Shown piece by piece: positions 22,661-35,324 of a DNA stretch of 64,000 nt; position 1 is the stretch's first letter, and each line of letters opens with the position of its first letter. The translations under genes and the position numbers were made by a program. The stretch covers positions 25,894,501 to 25,958,500 of the forward strand of contig OY821787.1 in NCBI GenBank assembly GCA_963682175.1, written 5' to 3'. This DNA is from Triglochin maritima. Taxonomy: Eukaryota; Streptophyta; Magnoliopsida; Alismatales; Juncaginaceae. The notes beneath the pieces were generated by a model. That model ran no database searches, was not told the DNA's origin, and was given only the letters and a program-made list of their open reading frames with translations.

Positions 22661-22920
22661 TTCATTTTCGCCGTGTCATATCTACCGTCTGTAACTTGTG
22701 TCGAAACCTTTCTCAAACAAATGATTTTTTTATTTTCTGAAAAGTCAGCACTGACATATTATGAGGCTTACTGCATGGACAATACGCCATGTCTCTGTCA
22801 TTCTTATTCTTTAAATGATTTTTGGCAACCTCTAAGAACATATTCACTCTGTTCTCATACTCATCACTCAATCTGTTTGAAATATTTCAATCTAAACATT
22901 AAGATAAATGATAATTATTA

Positions 22921-23130
22921 TTGAAGTCAAGAAATAAAATTTCAATTTAAAAGAAGGTGTTCATAGATGAGAAGATCCAGAGACATGAAGATCAGAAAAG
23001 AATGACTCAGAAGAGAGGAGATGAAGTCCTTAATCTAGCGTAGGAATAAGGAAGGTTAGAAACCTAACTAAGCAATCAAGACAAAAGAAACCCTAAAATC
23101 CACTATAGGTCCTTAGCACTAGACGACACA
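22921..23130. other. Spacer between CACTA pieces, no gene seen
   Basis: Purine-rich sequence with AGAAGATCCAGAGACATGAA-like phrases. No reading frame or terminus recognised. Confidence 0.35.
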
Positions 23131-23520
23131 CTGCTAGAAAAAAGGACTACGACGTCGGCATGTCACGTCGGTTATTTAACAACCAACGTTAAACTTCCAT
23201 ATCACGTCGGGTTTACAAAAACCGACGTGAAATGTTAATATATCACGTCAATTTTTGTAAACCCAACATGTGATATTTTGTTTTATAAAAAATATCCCAA
23301 GTTCTTGGAAACAAACGACGTTGGCTTATCAAATCCGACGTGATACCTACTTTTCATCCCTGTTTTGATAAAACCGGCATGATTTGTTGATCGTTTCACA
23401 TCGGTGCTATAAAACCGTCATGGTTAATTTCTGTATATTTTGAAATACAATTTTAAAAAACATTCCATGTCGGTTTTATAGAAGTGTATCACGTCGGGTT
23501 TTTTTAGAACCGACGTGTTT
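23131..23520. mobile_element. CACTA terminus with subterminal repeats
   Basis: It starts CACTGCTAGAAAAAAGG, a CACTA-class end. Many CACGTCGG/CCGACGTG repeats in both orientations continue to about 23517. No opposite end was found downstream, so it is a terminal fragment or one side of a disrupted element. It stops just before the promoter of the IF1-like gene. Confidence 0.75.
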
Positions 23521-23761
23521 GATCAATTATTTTTATTCTTAAGCCTATCACTCACTCTCGCTCTCGTTCTCTCCCACGGTCTCTCCCACACGACCCTCTT
23601 GTTTCCTCCTCCACCCTATCCCCTCACCCCCTCAGCCCGACCCTCCTCCCCCATCCCGACCCCCTCCCTCAGAGCCCGTCCCACCCTCACCCCCTCAGCC
23701 CTTCCCTTCTCACCCCTTTCCAGCAGTGCCTTATCTGCCTATTCTCCTCCTCCTCCCTCGG

Positions 23762-23769
23762 TATATAAA
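23762..23769 (+). promoter_or_regulatory. TATA box of the IF1-like gene
   Basis: TATATAAA lies 73 bp before the start codon, after a ~220-bp C/T-rich stretch (23535-23760) typical of plant housekeeping promoters. Confidence 0.6.
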
Positions 23770-23841
23770 AGGCAAACAGTCCCTTTCTTCTGGTCTTCTC
23801 CTGTTTGTGGAAGTGGTGTTGATCGGAAGGAGGAAGGAAGC

Positions 23842-25389
23842 ATGGCGGAGGCGAGGTTGATCTCCCGGAGGTTTTCGTCCGGCGGGAAGGTGCTCGGCGA
23901 GGAGGAGAAGGCCGCCGAGAACGTCTACATCAGGGTCGGTACTTTTTCTTTCCCGATTTCGATCCATGTCTTTCCGTTAGGACCAGATCAAACACGCGAG
24001 CGAACCAGATCATATCGTAACCTTTTGAGACTAGAGAGTTGGGACTTCACTTTAGGGAGATAGTGATGGATATAATGCTTGCTAGTTGCTATAGAGAGTA
24101 GAATTCAGAACAATATGCCTTTTTTTAATGTTCTATGCTTATGGTTTGAATGATTTAATTTATTAGAGTTAGTAGTGATTTGTTAAGAAGATGTGTGGAA
24201 AGTTTTTGGTAGCAGGAATTAGCTAGAGGATTTTTCTAAATCAAATAGAATTCTTGAGGTCTTATGAAATGGATAAATATCAGTAGCTTAAGCTTTGGTA
24301 CGTGAAATTCAAGCCTAACTACCAGCCTGTAAAGTGATTCAATTAATTTGCGAACTTAAAGACTCTCAAAAGTGTCTAATTTAGTCTGCAAGGTCGGGTG
24401 TTGTACAATACGCTCGCTCAGCTCAAAGGTCTGAATTAAGATTGAATCTCAACTATTGGCAGTTGGATGTAAGTTCAGATGGTTGTCGTGGAGTCTTTGC
24501 TTTTGCATGCTGCAATTTGGAATGAAAATGGATCGACCAGGTTCCTTGTTGCCAAATAGTTAGTTGTTGGTCTTTCCATCAACACCAACACAATTACAGT
24601 TTATCTAAGGCATCTCTCGTAGCCACAACCTGTTTTTACTATTCAGCAAGTTGTTTAGTACTTTAGTTTAGTTTGTTTTGTGTAGCTGTGATCATGTATT
24701 TAACTATTTGATTCCTTATTTTTTGTCTTCATGAGTTTCCTGCAGAAAGTTGAAAATAAGAGATTGGAGAAACTCACCCAGAAGGTATAGGGTGATGTAT
24801 GATGGATGAAACAAATGCTAATATAGGGTTTTATCTTTCTTCCAAGATGCTTTACAACTTTGAGATGGTATTCCAAGTTAAATCTTAGCATTTCTGATCT
24901 TACTAATTTTAGTTGTACTGAACCTTGGAGTTATAGTTTTTAAATGCAAAATATTCAAGTTTTTCTTTATAAGATTCATGTCTAATAACTTATTATATAC
25001 AACAAGTTATGTAGGAGTTAACTTCATTTCTTTTTAAGTGGAATTTATATATGATATGAGTATATGACTTCTTTTATTTAACAGACTCAAACTTAGTTTT
25101 AATTTTTTGCAATTCAATGTTGTCTGATCCCTTCACAGTTTGAGTTTGAAGTGAGTACGAGTCTATCAAATTGATACAAGTTAATATATCTTAATTGATA
25201 TTCATCTAATTGGTCACCTGTACTTCCTTTGAGAATGTAATGTTTTAGTTTATTTTATTTACCAATAATTATCAGCAAAGCTTATTGCAGGAATCGACTG
25301 GTGATTCGAACATGAAACTTCCTTCTTGTGTATCCTATTCTATTTGGCAACCTGCGGCATTGATTACTATAGATAGCCAAATAAGTTGA
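23842..25389 (+). CDS. Putative mitochondrial ATP synthase inhibitor factor 1 (IF1-like), split gene
   Basis: Exon 1 (23842-23934) encodes 31 residues: an Arg/Ser-rich start resembling a mitochondrial targeting peptide, then GKVLGEEEKAAENVYIR. This matches the N-terminal block of plant F1F0-ATPase inhibitor proteins. Exon 2 (24746-24784, acceptor CTGCAG, donor GTATAG) adds KVENKRLEKLTQK in phase 0, the start of the family's inhibitory coiled coil. A possible 12-nt microexon (25139-25150, donor GTGAGT) and a last exon (25291-25389, ending TGA) complete about 80 residues, but the C-terminal part is not recognisable. IF1 binds the F1 sector and blocks ATP hydrolysis when the matrix acidifies. 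Exons 1-2 are convincing; the 3' end is uncertain and the gene may be truncated. Confidence 0.6.
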
Positions 25390-25544
25390 TGACATTTTGA
25401 TGCACCTCTGCTGTTTGAGAGAACGTGTGTGTATATTTGTATGCTGATCAGCTAAGTATACAGAACAAAGTCTAAGTAAAAAAATTATGATTATGTGATT
25501 TTTAACAAACTTTTGATGTGCTTGAAATGATAGTCTTATTGTGT

Positions 25545-25789
25545 TAAGTTACATAGATTCCTAAATACTCAAATAAAGATAAAATTACATGACTTCAAAT
25601 AACTTGATTACATGTCTTGACTTCAATTCCATTTTTCTTGAGTCTAGATCACATGTTAAGATAAGAATAAGCACAATACAAGTATGTGTGCAATGCATGG
25701 AATGTGTTTGACTCAATTTGATTGTGATTAAGATTATATTGATTAAATCATCAAAACTAACTAATATGATTAAGACAAAAAAGCCAACA
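25545..25789 (-). repeat. Copia LTR fragment (U3 start)
   Basis: On the minus strand it begins TGTTGGC at 25789. It matches the start of the LTR at 10304, including the ATCACATG and GATTACATG phrases at 10080-10200, and then breaks off. It lies head to head with the LTR starting at 25816. Confidence 0.7.
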
Positions 25790-25815
25790 ATAAATTAATC
25801 ATGTTGTGTAGTAAT

Positions 25816-27272
25816 TGTTGACTTTTAGGGCTTAATATATATTGATTTTGATGATTAATAAAACTAATCTTTATCAATCAACCTAGTCAATCAAAGTAGG
25901 AAAACATGATTACATGCATTGCATATACTTGTCAATTATCTTAATAGGTTGATCAAGTTATTCAAGAGAAGGAACATTGGGACAAAGACATCAAGACTCA
26001 AGACTTGTAACAAAAGCTTTGGATCAAGACATGTAATTTGATATTTATTGAGTCCATTAGGTTTAATGTAAACTTGAGCACTAGGATTTTGTCCCGACCA
26101 AGTTCGGTCTACCGAAACCCACACGGTCAATCGAAATCTCCCAATAGTAAAACTTAGGTTGTTCTCTCGAATTGCCCAATCGGATGACCGAAACACCTTC
26201 GGTCGATGGAAGTGCCTCAGACCGGTTTTGGACTTTGCTCCAACGATCGCATTTCAATCAAGACTTAAAGCCAAATTGACTTGTCCTTTTTCGATCGACC
26301 GAATGCTATTCGATCTATCGACTCCTTGGCTTTAGGCGCCCAATGACTATTTACACGTAGTACTTGACCGTTGTACTCAATGACTATTTGAGCATTAACT
26401 GTCAGCGCAAAACTCACACTAACTTCGGTCATCTGAATAGAGAATGGTCTACCAAACTTGAGTAATCAGAGCCCAACCAATCTTATTTTCCACCTTGGAA
26501 CAGTGAATCGAATGCAAAATTAAGTAGAGCGTAATTGAAAATAGTTACTGGAAGTTGGTGAACGGTGATCCGAATCCAATTCGGTCAACCGAATGCTTAA
26601 TTCAGACCAATCCAACCTTTTTGTTTCGGGCTACTATTTCCGAAATGGTCGACCGAACTAACCCAGAATTCTGCCTGAGCTTAATTCACATCTTGCTTCT
26701 CATTGGTCCAAATATCCACCAACTCCCCAACGGCTATCCAAGCTTTGAAGCCTATATAAACATCACAGAGACACAATTTAGAACTTTACACTCTCCATTC
26801 AATTATACTCTTTGTGTTCTCAAATTCCAAATCTTCAAAGCTCAAACACACTCAAAGCCGAACTTCACCATTTGATTATCAACTCCAATCATATATCCAC
26901 TTTTGCTCAACTTAAAGTGTTTAGATTGTGATTCAACTTTCATATTCAAGAATCACAAAGTTGTAAAGCTTCGAGGAAGCTCCCTCTCCGATTGTGAGAG
27001 GAGACACGAGCAAGGCAAGGTTGTTCGCGAGGCTCGGTGGTTGTAGAAGGTGTTGATGTAGACCCGAAATGGAGATCAGTTAGTGGAACCGTAAGCGAGG
27101 CTCGGAGGATCGAGCAAGGCTTGTGAGGAGGATTAGGACCGGGTGCAGTGCCGAACCTCTCTAAACTCCAGTGTCGTCAATTTTGTGGTTTGCATTGTTC
27201 TATCTCTTAATCCCTCAATTACTATTTTAATTCCATATTTATCTAGTGATTAGAGGGTCATCAATCTTAACA
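25816..27272 (+). repeat. SIRE-like copia solo LTR, 1457 bp
   Basis: It starts TGTTGAC and ends CTTAACA. Flanks are GTAAT (25811-25815) and CTAAT (27273-27277), a near-perfect 5-bp duplication. A TATA box (TATATAAA) lies near 26753. The U5 contains the family block GGTGCAGTGCCGAACCTCT (27138-27156). A diverged CGGTCGACCG cluster lies at 26095-26660. No primer site follows. Confidence 0.82.
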
Positions 27273-28201
27273 CTAATTGTATCGTGTCGTGTACTAATCA
27301 TGTCATTTATACTCGTATATATAAGCCTTATGTGCAAATCCATATCTAACCCATTCAATTATCGTGTCACTGAACTCTTACCAATATCTGACCCATTTAT
27401 AATTGTGTATATTGTGTTTACCCATGTATAGATGATTATTAAATAGTTCATGTTGTGTACACATTAAAGCATGACACATTTACACATTTAGTACCCATTA
27501 TGGGTACATGATTATCACATATTCAGTATACATCTAGTACCTCTTTACTACGATTACACGACTACAATTTCTACTTGTTTAATATACAAACAATATCCTT
27601 TTATTGCACAATTGGAACAATAAAAATGATAAGTCTATATAAGGGATAACACCTAATCACTCGTGTATATCAGTGTATTAATTGTGAATGACTTGTATTT
27701 TTGTACCCAAGTACAAGTTAGTTATCGTGTTTGACTCTTAAATCTGTATCCGACTCATTTATTATTCGTGTTACAACCTTATATCCATTTGTTAATTGTA
27801 TATATTTTTCCAATCCATATCGGCTAACTTCGTGTCATGTTCGTGTCGTGTAATTGTGTTTCTTGTAAGACTGACGATCCCATGCGAAAAAGATCAACTT
27901 GTTCCACAATTACTACTATCTATTAATCCCATCATTTCTATATTTTATTATCTCCTTGATTGAAGGACCAGAGCATCACGTACGATCGTTACACAAGGTT
28001 AATGGAGACCAACTAGCTTTCGGACTCCTGAAGCAATAATATGTATTATGTATTTGCTAAACAATAATATAATCACTTTTGACGTTAGGCCGTGGACCAT
28101 TAACCCCTGAAGCCTTTTGTTGATTCACAGGACAACCTGCTTTTGGAAAAAAGTAAATTACAGATAATCCCTTTCAATTATGAGCTCAATTGACTTAATG
28201 A
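27273..28201. other. No gene seen; CGTGTCGTGT-rich AT-rich repeat
   Basis: 27280-27860 is AT-rich with recurring CGTGTCGTGT/TCGTGTCAT phrases, as in ends of small plant transposons, but no matching termini were found. 27870-28200 shows nothing recognisable. Confidence 0.4.
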
Positions 28202-28884
28202 TGAGAATTTTTAAGTTCAAAACCACAAGTACACGGTCGCGTTGAAGCGGTGACAAGTATGAGTCGTATCCACGAGGAGTGAGTGTGGGTGTCATCGACC
28301 ATACTCACGTTGGGAAAGAAAATGAAGGCTAAGAGTATCTAAATTAACTAACAAAGATGACGCGAATCAACTAAAAACCTAATATAAATAGTTTCGTAGG
28401 AGGTGGAAAATGCACGCAAAAGTGTAGATTTGTGATTCATGTGTGTACAATTAAGTGCTCATGACATGAATAATATGGAAATCTATCATAGCAATAATCC
28501 AAAGTGTGTCTCTACATGGATTAAGATTTAGCATCATCATTAAAACATATAAGACACTAATCAAGATAAGGCCAAAGAAAATCACAAGATTGCATGTCAA
28601 TCATATCTTTTTATCCACTTCAATCTTATCATCTCATCATTCCCTACAAAGTGGGCCCACTAACCAAAGTATTTGCTAAACATCCATTAGGATCATTAAC
28701 ACATCAAAGGCAAGAGTGAGAAACCCATCAAAATATCTATGGAAATCGTTTGAAACTCCAAGATTAAGATTAAAAAACATACAAATCTAACAACATCCAC
28801 ACTTCCCATCACCCTCCGCCCCCCAATGGGGATGGATTACTCATTAATCATGTCTGATTAGTAGCATATCATACATCGCATTCA
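28202..28884 (-). repeat. Gypsy LTR fragment (R-U5 part)
   Basis: The reverse complement contains the family tail (CCACTTGTGG-type end at 28230) and the CCCCATTGGGG block near 28805. It lacks the U3. It lies head to head with the next LTR and is the best relative of the split LTR at 10380-10628/17817-18190. Confidence 0.65.
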
Positions 28885-30403
28885 TGATATATATCATTTA
28901 TTTTACACCAATTTTGTGCTACTCGAGTGTTTGTTTGTGGTGTTTCAAGTGTTAGGTAATAAAGAAGAGAAATGAAGAGAAAATGACTGAAATGCAAGAA
29001 GAAATGACTCAAATGAAGCAAATTGGACATGTTTGTCATGCACAAGGACCCATCTGCAAATCAGGAAGGACCCAGACGAAATCCAGATGGACCTGAAGGC
29101 ACAAAAAACATTTTGGGCACAAAAATCCTTCAATACCATGATCTTGAGGAGTGTTTGGGGAATTAAGACCAAACGGGCTCGAACTAGCGAACCACGAGTG
29201 CACCCCCACATGCAAAATACATAACTTAAGCTCCTGGAAGAATTCGAGGCAGATCAGACCAATATGATCCACCACTGGTAGATTTTAATCCACCGTTGGC
29301 GGATCTAATTGGTCTAATCTGTCCCTAATTTTCCCCGTAGCTCAACTCAGATTAGTAGGGTGCACCAGAACATAGAGAAATCAATTTCAATCGTTGATTG
29401 CTCCCAGAATCATCTACGCCACACTTTCTTTTATAAATAGCAGGGTTTTTTCTTCCTTTCCTCTACTTCTCCACCTCCACCATTAGAATAGCTTAGGTTT
29501 TACCCATTTGGGCTGCAAGAATAAGGAGGTGGTTAGAGCTTGTAAACTAGTGCTTTCTTTAATCTAATGGTAGAATCTTTTTCCTCTTGTCTCTAACTTT
29601 CGTCCTATCTACTTAGTTTTGTGTTTTGTTGGTTAGTTTATTACTTAGTGATTCTTACCATGTGTAGTCTTGATTTCTTGTTTTTCATGCTTGTAGTGAT
29701 GAGTAGAGAGTGGATACACCCCATTTGGGGTGGAGGTGATGTAGATGATGTGATGTGTTGGTGATATGTTCTTCTTATTTGTGTCATTTCATATGCTTAA
29801 TGTAGATCTATGCATGTAATTTGCTAAAACTTGTATTAGATGGGATAATGGCCACACTAGGTACTTGTCTCATGTTAGATCTAGAGTTTATCTTGTTGCT
29901 TGTAAATGATCATCTTGTTATGGTAAATGGTTTGTTATGTATGAATGCTTGATCAGTAGAGAATGTATTGAGTTGTATGTATGGTTAATTGATGTCCTAA
30001 TGTCCACACTAGGTACTTAGTTCATTCTTGAGAGCCCAAAGTGTAACTTAACTTCATGTCTAACAATATTAGTCATGTATTCATGTAAATGTAGTTGATG
30101 TTAATTAGACTCCACACTAGTTTCTAGTTGATTTCACCTACTTTAACACTTGTGCCTCATGTAATCAAGAACCACTCTCTTAAACACAAACATACCTACA
30201 CACCTCCACTCCATGGGGGTTTAGTTTAATTGTTGATTCATTCCTCGTTAGTGTAGTTAGTTTAGCATAATCACCTCATTCTCCTCTCCTTTCCCACTCG
30301 AGTATGGTAGTCACAACAACACTCACAACTCCTTGAGGTTCGACCCATATTTGCCACGTCTTCACCGATGTCATGCACTTGTGGTTATTAAAACGATCAA
30401 TCA
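28885..30403 (+). repeat. Gypsy 5' LTR of the second copy
   Basis: It ends AAACGATCAATCA, with AGTTTT and the primer site following exactly as at 1647-1654. TATA-like TTATAAATAG is near 29431. CCCCATTTGGGG near 29721 matches the first LTR. The start near 28885 (TGATATATATCATT) is approximate. Confidence 0.72.
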
Positions 30404-30409
30404 AGTTTT

Positions 30410-30427
30410 TGGCATTGTTGTCGAGGA
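30410..30427 (+). other. Decayed tRNA-Asp primer binding site
   Basis: TGGCATTGTTGTCGAGGA differs from the perfect site at 1654-1671 by five bases, all C-to-T or G-to-A. Confidence 0.8.
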
Positions 30428-31919
30428 GTTGGTCGTAGTCGTTGTTGTTTCGACCATTTCAGTGGGGTTTTCTTACATTTTCTTGTAGTTTTGTTACTAG
30501 ACAGGGAACAAGTGGGCAGGAGCACTTCATAGAAGCAAGGTAGCATCAAGCAGGCGTTTGAGAACCAGAGTCCCCTAATAATCTGCCTGTGGCAGATTTG
30601 GTGAGTTGGTTTCTCTTTCTGTCTCACCTATACCTTTGCCTTGTTATTATTATTTGATATATGTCATTTTCCACTTCATATATGCTTTGTTTTCATGCCA
30701 GAAATTAATTTGACAAGCATATCCCCATCTTTAAGACAACTTGGACACTAAAACTCAAAGCAAAAAAGTAGACGATTGCCATCTAGGTCATGCACCATAC
30801 ATAGGCCTTGCACGCATATGTTTTACTTTCTTGTTTTCGATTGCTAGAGAGGTACAACCCTTTCTTCACTCATTCATGCATTAGTTTGTAGGGTCACATC
30901 AGAACAATAGTGAGGTGAGTGTTTGATTAGAGGGCTTGATTGCTAGTTTAAGGATCAAAATACCCTGGGAGGGGGGGTTGTCCCATACAAGATAAGGTAG
31001 GAGATTTCATCACCCCGTCCTAAATCACTCTTAATCAAAAACCTTAATCTAAAATCAAGTAGACATTGACCACTAGGATTCGGGCACACTTAGGAGACAA
31101 TCCCATTTTGGCATCATAGCCTGAACATCGTCATTTGCTTAGTTGAATTGAGACTTTTAGGACCTCCGGGTCTTGACTTTCTCATTCGGCTTTGTGACCT
31201 TTGGCTGAGGGAGGTGAAGCATTCGGAAGTGTGGGGAGTCACGGTTAGGCGTCGTCTAGCTTAAGGACCCATAGCCAGCCTAAGCTTGTTTGAGTCGTGT
31301 TTACTACATTAGGCTTCTACCCTCACCCTTACACACACTAGCTCTAGGGATTCTTCCATTCTCTTTTGAGTCTTCTCCTCATCACCATTCTACATTATAG
31401 TCTCCTCCTCTGATTACACCTTCTAGTTGTGTGTGCTTGTTGAGTCGAGTTGAGCACTTTTATGTGACGTTGGACTCACTCTGATAAGGGTGCTCGGCTT
31501 GAGAGAGTTGATCCTATTGTTGAGAAGGATGGTCTTGGTGTTCGTCCCTCTCCGCCTCAAGCTCCTTTGATGCACGAGGCCTCATCGTCTCTTGGAGGTG
31601 GAGCAGATCGGGTTCTATACATGGAGTTGCTCGGTCCACTTCCACCACACGTAGACCATCTCCTCCTCTGACTTGGGAGGAAGAGTTATGGGAGTACCAC
31701 AACCCTTAGCTCAATACGATCGAGTTATGGGAGTACTACCACCCTTAGCTCGATACGATCGACCGATGACTTTGTGGGAGCGGACCCATCCTGTTTGGGA
31801 TGCACAACCATCTTGCATAGTTTTGTCGCCTGCACGTGGGAACAACTATGAATTAAAACATTAATATGTTAGCATGCTTCCTACCTTTTATATCTTATAC
31901 GTGAATTCGAGGAGGTATG

Positions 31920-33793
31920 TGTTGGATTTCGTGCCCTATTATATGTATATATTTTTCGAAATTTTATAAACATATAGGATCGAAACATTCATATTTTCTT
32001 CGATTTTCATATAGACATGCATTTGTTTGTCCTAATTATTTATCATGCATTAGAACAAACAAATAATTGCAAAGAGGATTGTACCTAGAGGTTCTCTAAA
32101 ATGTCTTGAAGATCCGGAGTCGCATTGCCGGTCGAATCGCCCGGTGGATTGCCTCCGAGTGTTCACCAAACTCTAAACAAGGTTGGAGAGAAAGGAGCTA
32201 GCCAATCAATCTCCAAACAGGTTTAGAATCTAGCTAATAACCCCCTTTTTCATTCCTGAGATTTTACTCTCTAAAACCTCAAATTAACTAAGGAATTTTG
32301 GATAGATTAATTGGGGTGGTTAGAGAGAGAGAATTTTGCATATACTTATTTTTAATGAAGGAAATTAGGCCTATTTATGGGCTCCTTTAATTTCCACATC
32401 ATGGGCTATGCATTGACCCATTCTTCCATGTTTTTCTCTCTTAAGACCAATTCCCAATATTAAATTTATTAATCCACATCCAAATTTAATCATAATTGAC
32501 CAAGTCAAAACCATGATCAATAATTCCTTAATTAATTCCCAACAAAATTTGTTTTTTTTTGTTTTAGGAAATTTAATTAATTTGCCTTTATCGAATTTTG
32601 GTTTAATTCCCAACAAAATTCGTATTTGGGGTTTTTAGCAAATTTAATTACATTAATTTGCCTTATCGAATTTTGGATTAATTCCCAACAAAATTCGATC
32701 TTTGGGGTTATAGCTAATTTATATATCCTATGCAATACATCATCATATGTAATATTAAACAATCACACCCCATGATATATTTACATCTCATATATAAATT
32801 CATGATTCTAAATATGTCATTTTCATGACAATGATTTTATCGATTCACCATATGTATACGAAACTCGATACATCATATGAACATAAAATCACCTTCTTGT
32901 TTCCCAGTTTTATGGTGTGACCTATGGGAGGATCTAAGCTAAATTGGCAGTGATATTAATAGCTTAACATCACAAACTATAAGCGGTATCTAGCTACACA
33001 TTATAGTTCCCAATTAGCTAGATGTCTTAATTCAGCTCGAACCAAAACCCGATCCAATTAGTGATGGAGTGCACCACTTGTGTCCGTCCCTTGCCTCATG
33101 ATATTAAGAATACACACAAAGTAGTATTGTGTCATCTTTGTATTAGTATTCATTTCTTGATCTCTTTAAGCTAGTTATAAATATGTGACTTAACTCAAAT
33201 CACATTGTGCACATTATAACTTTGCTTTATCAAGGGGCCCATTAATATCATTACTCAATTAAGAGGGACAATGATAATCTTTTGACTAATTATCTTCTCC
33301 AACAAAAGTCATACTTAATCAATTAATGCCTTTACACTACACTCATTGATAGCTTAAGACACTAGTCTAATTAAGCATTCCTTAAGCGATCGGATATAAG
33401 TCTCATATCAAAGGACCAATGACACAGTAAAATATTAATGACACAGAAACACATTTCTATAATATTTTACTTATTAGGTCAATTCAGTATACAAAAGTAA
33501 TATTTTCCTCTTTTGTGTACCCGTGTTGTCACTCACTTGTAGAGCTACAATGATATATGACCAACACGACAATCTTAACTCGGTAATAAATGTCCCATGT
33601 TTATTACCATGATTGCGAATATCTTTTGTTTTATGCAAACCAATATCTTTTAGAGCTCTACGGTTAAGGATCAAGAGCCTCTTCCTTAACAGTTCTAAAA
33701 GACGAATAACATAAACAAGGAACAAAATGATTTCTCATTCAATTCATAATAATTGACATTTAAAAGTAAAACTTTTAGAACACATTCCCTTCA
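31920..33793 (-). repeat. Solo LTR, family TGAARGG, TSD GTATG
   Basis: The plus strand starts TGTTGGATTTCG and ends TTCA. GTATG flanks it perfectly at 31915-31919 and 33794-33798. The reverse complement (TGAAGGGAATGTGTTC...) matches the start of the LTR at 36561, so the element's sense is minus. It has no CGGTCGACCG cluster. Confidence 0.85.
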
Positions 33794-34788
33794 GTATGCT
33801 CCATGTTCAAGCTTTAACAACTTGACGAGGATTATGTCCGGTTGAAGATGATTTCTTTCGCATTGAAGAATAATGCAAAGAAATGGATGTACGACCTCCC
33901 GTCAAACTCGATTCGGTCTTAGGATGACTTTGTGACCATCTTTCTGAAGAGATTCTTCCCCTAAAGGAAGACTCAACAGTTATCACAGTAGATATATCAA
34001 ATGGTATCAAATTGAGACCAAATCCTTTTATGATTTCTCTGAGAGGTTCAAGGACCTTCCCTTGTAGTGCCCTTATCATGGATTTGAGTTGTGGCAGTTG
34101 TGCCAGATTGTTTATGAGGGCCTCAACTACAACACTCGCACATTGTTGGAGTCGATGTGCTAGGGTGATTTCCAAATGAAACCCATTGATGAGGCATGGG
34201 ATACTTTTGGGATTAATGATTGAACACACATTTTAGTGTGACACCATGAGAGAGCCACCAACCTCTAGGTCTTCTGGTCGAGCTGAATCATACCAAGTTG
34301 AGTCAACTATAACGTCTGAGGCAAAAATGGTTGACCGAGCTCCTGTAGCTCAGGTCGCTATTCCCGTTTGTAGTAGGTGTGAACTTACGGGACAAAGTGA
34401 CTTGGAATGTACTTATTGTAACGTCCTCGAAACAGCGGAAAATTTAAAATTTAAAACATGCAAACAGATGAGGACATCACCAAAGATAACACAAGGTGCA
34501 CCAACGTATATATAAATATACAGATCTGAGTTTACAACAAGAGGTGATTACATCAAAAGCTATAAGATGAAATATACAATGTAATCACAACAACCTCAAA
34601 AAGAGGGGGAAGCAGGATCTGGTCCCAGACGCTCTCCTCCGCAGACACCACTCTCTACCTCCGCTCACGGCCTGAAAGTAGACATAAAATGCCTGAGTTT
34701 CCAGAAGGAAACCCAGTATGCCAAACCCTAACACATATATGGACAATAATGAAATATGCAATGAATAATGAATAGCACAATCCGACAC

Positions 34789-35150
34789 GACCGAGTCTCA
34801 AGGGTCCTCTCACCCCAACCCACCAACACGCGCGCACACACGGCACCGCCAGTACAATCACGGCCACACAACCGGGTCTCAAGGGTCCTCTCACCCCAAC
34901 CCCCAACACTCGTGCACACACGGCACCGCCGATACAATCACGGCCACACAACTGAGTCTCAAGGGTCCTCTCACCCCAACCCCCAACACTCGTGCACACA
35001 CGGCACCGCCGGTACAATCACGGCCACACAACCGGGTCTCAATGGTCCTCTCACCCCAACCCCAACACTCGTGCACACACGGCACCGCCGGTACAACCAC
35101 GGCCACACAACCGGGTCTTAAGGGTCCTCTCACCCTAACCCACAACACTC
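34789..35150. repeat. ~80-bp tandem repeat, about 4.5 units
   Basis: The unit begins ACCGGGTCTCAAGGGTCC, continues CTCTCACCCCAACCC and a GTGCACACACGGCACCGCC core, and ends CACGGCCACACA. Units differ by a few bases and small indels. It lies in the downstream part of a minus-strand LTR. Confidence 0.9.
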
Positions 35151-35324
35151 GTACTGCTATCGGGCGACAATCTGTGTCGTTGCCCAAAGGGCCGGAGAGA
35201 CGAGCCACTTTCAAGCGTACAAGCACACCACTATCGGGCGACAGTCCGTGCCGTTTCCCCCTTGGGGCCGGAGAGACGAGGCGCCGTCAAGTGCACTTAT
35301 AAAACCACGAATCCACCAAAAACT

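Larger units (their letters stand above)
19037..22920 (-). mobile_element. Decayed CACTA (En/Spm) transposon
   Basis: The left end near 19037 reads TACTAGTGCAGAAAAGGG, one base off a CACTAGTGCAG-type terminus. It is followed by a dense subterminal array of ACGTCGGTT/AACCGACGTC (about 19075-19400). TNP2-type transposase pieces lie on the minus strand at 22660-20990. The expected right end (…CTAGTG) is not found: a second CACTA end in the same orientation as the left one appears at 23131. Confidence 0.72.

Noticed and set aside
23515..24063. 182-codon plus-strand ORF covering the IF1-like region
   Set aside because: It runs through the C/T-rich promoter, TATA box and past the exon 1 donor; the supported coding frame starts at 23842.
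34585..35226. Overlapping ORFs on both strands in the 80-bp repeat region
   Set aside because: They arise from a tandem repeat lacking stops; the translation is a simple repeat with no domain.
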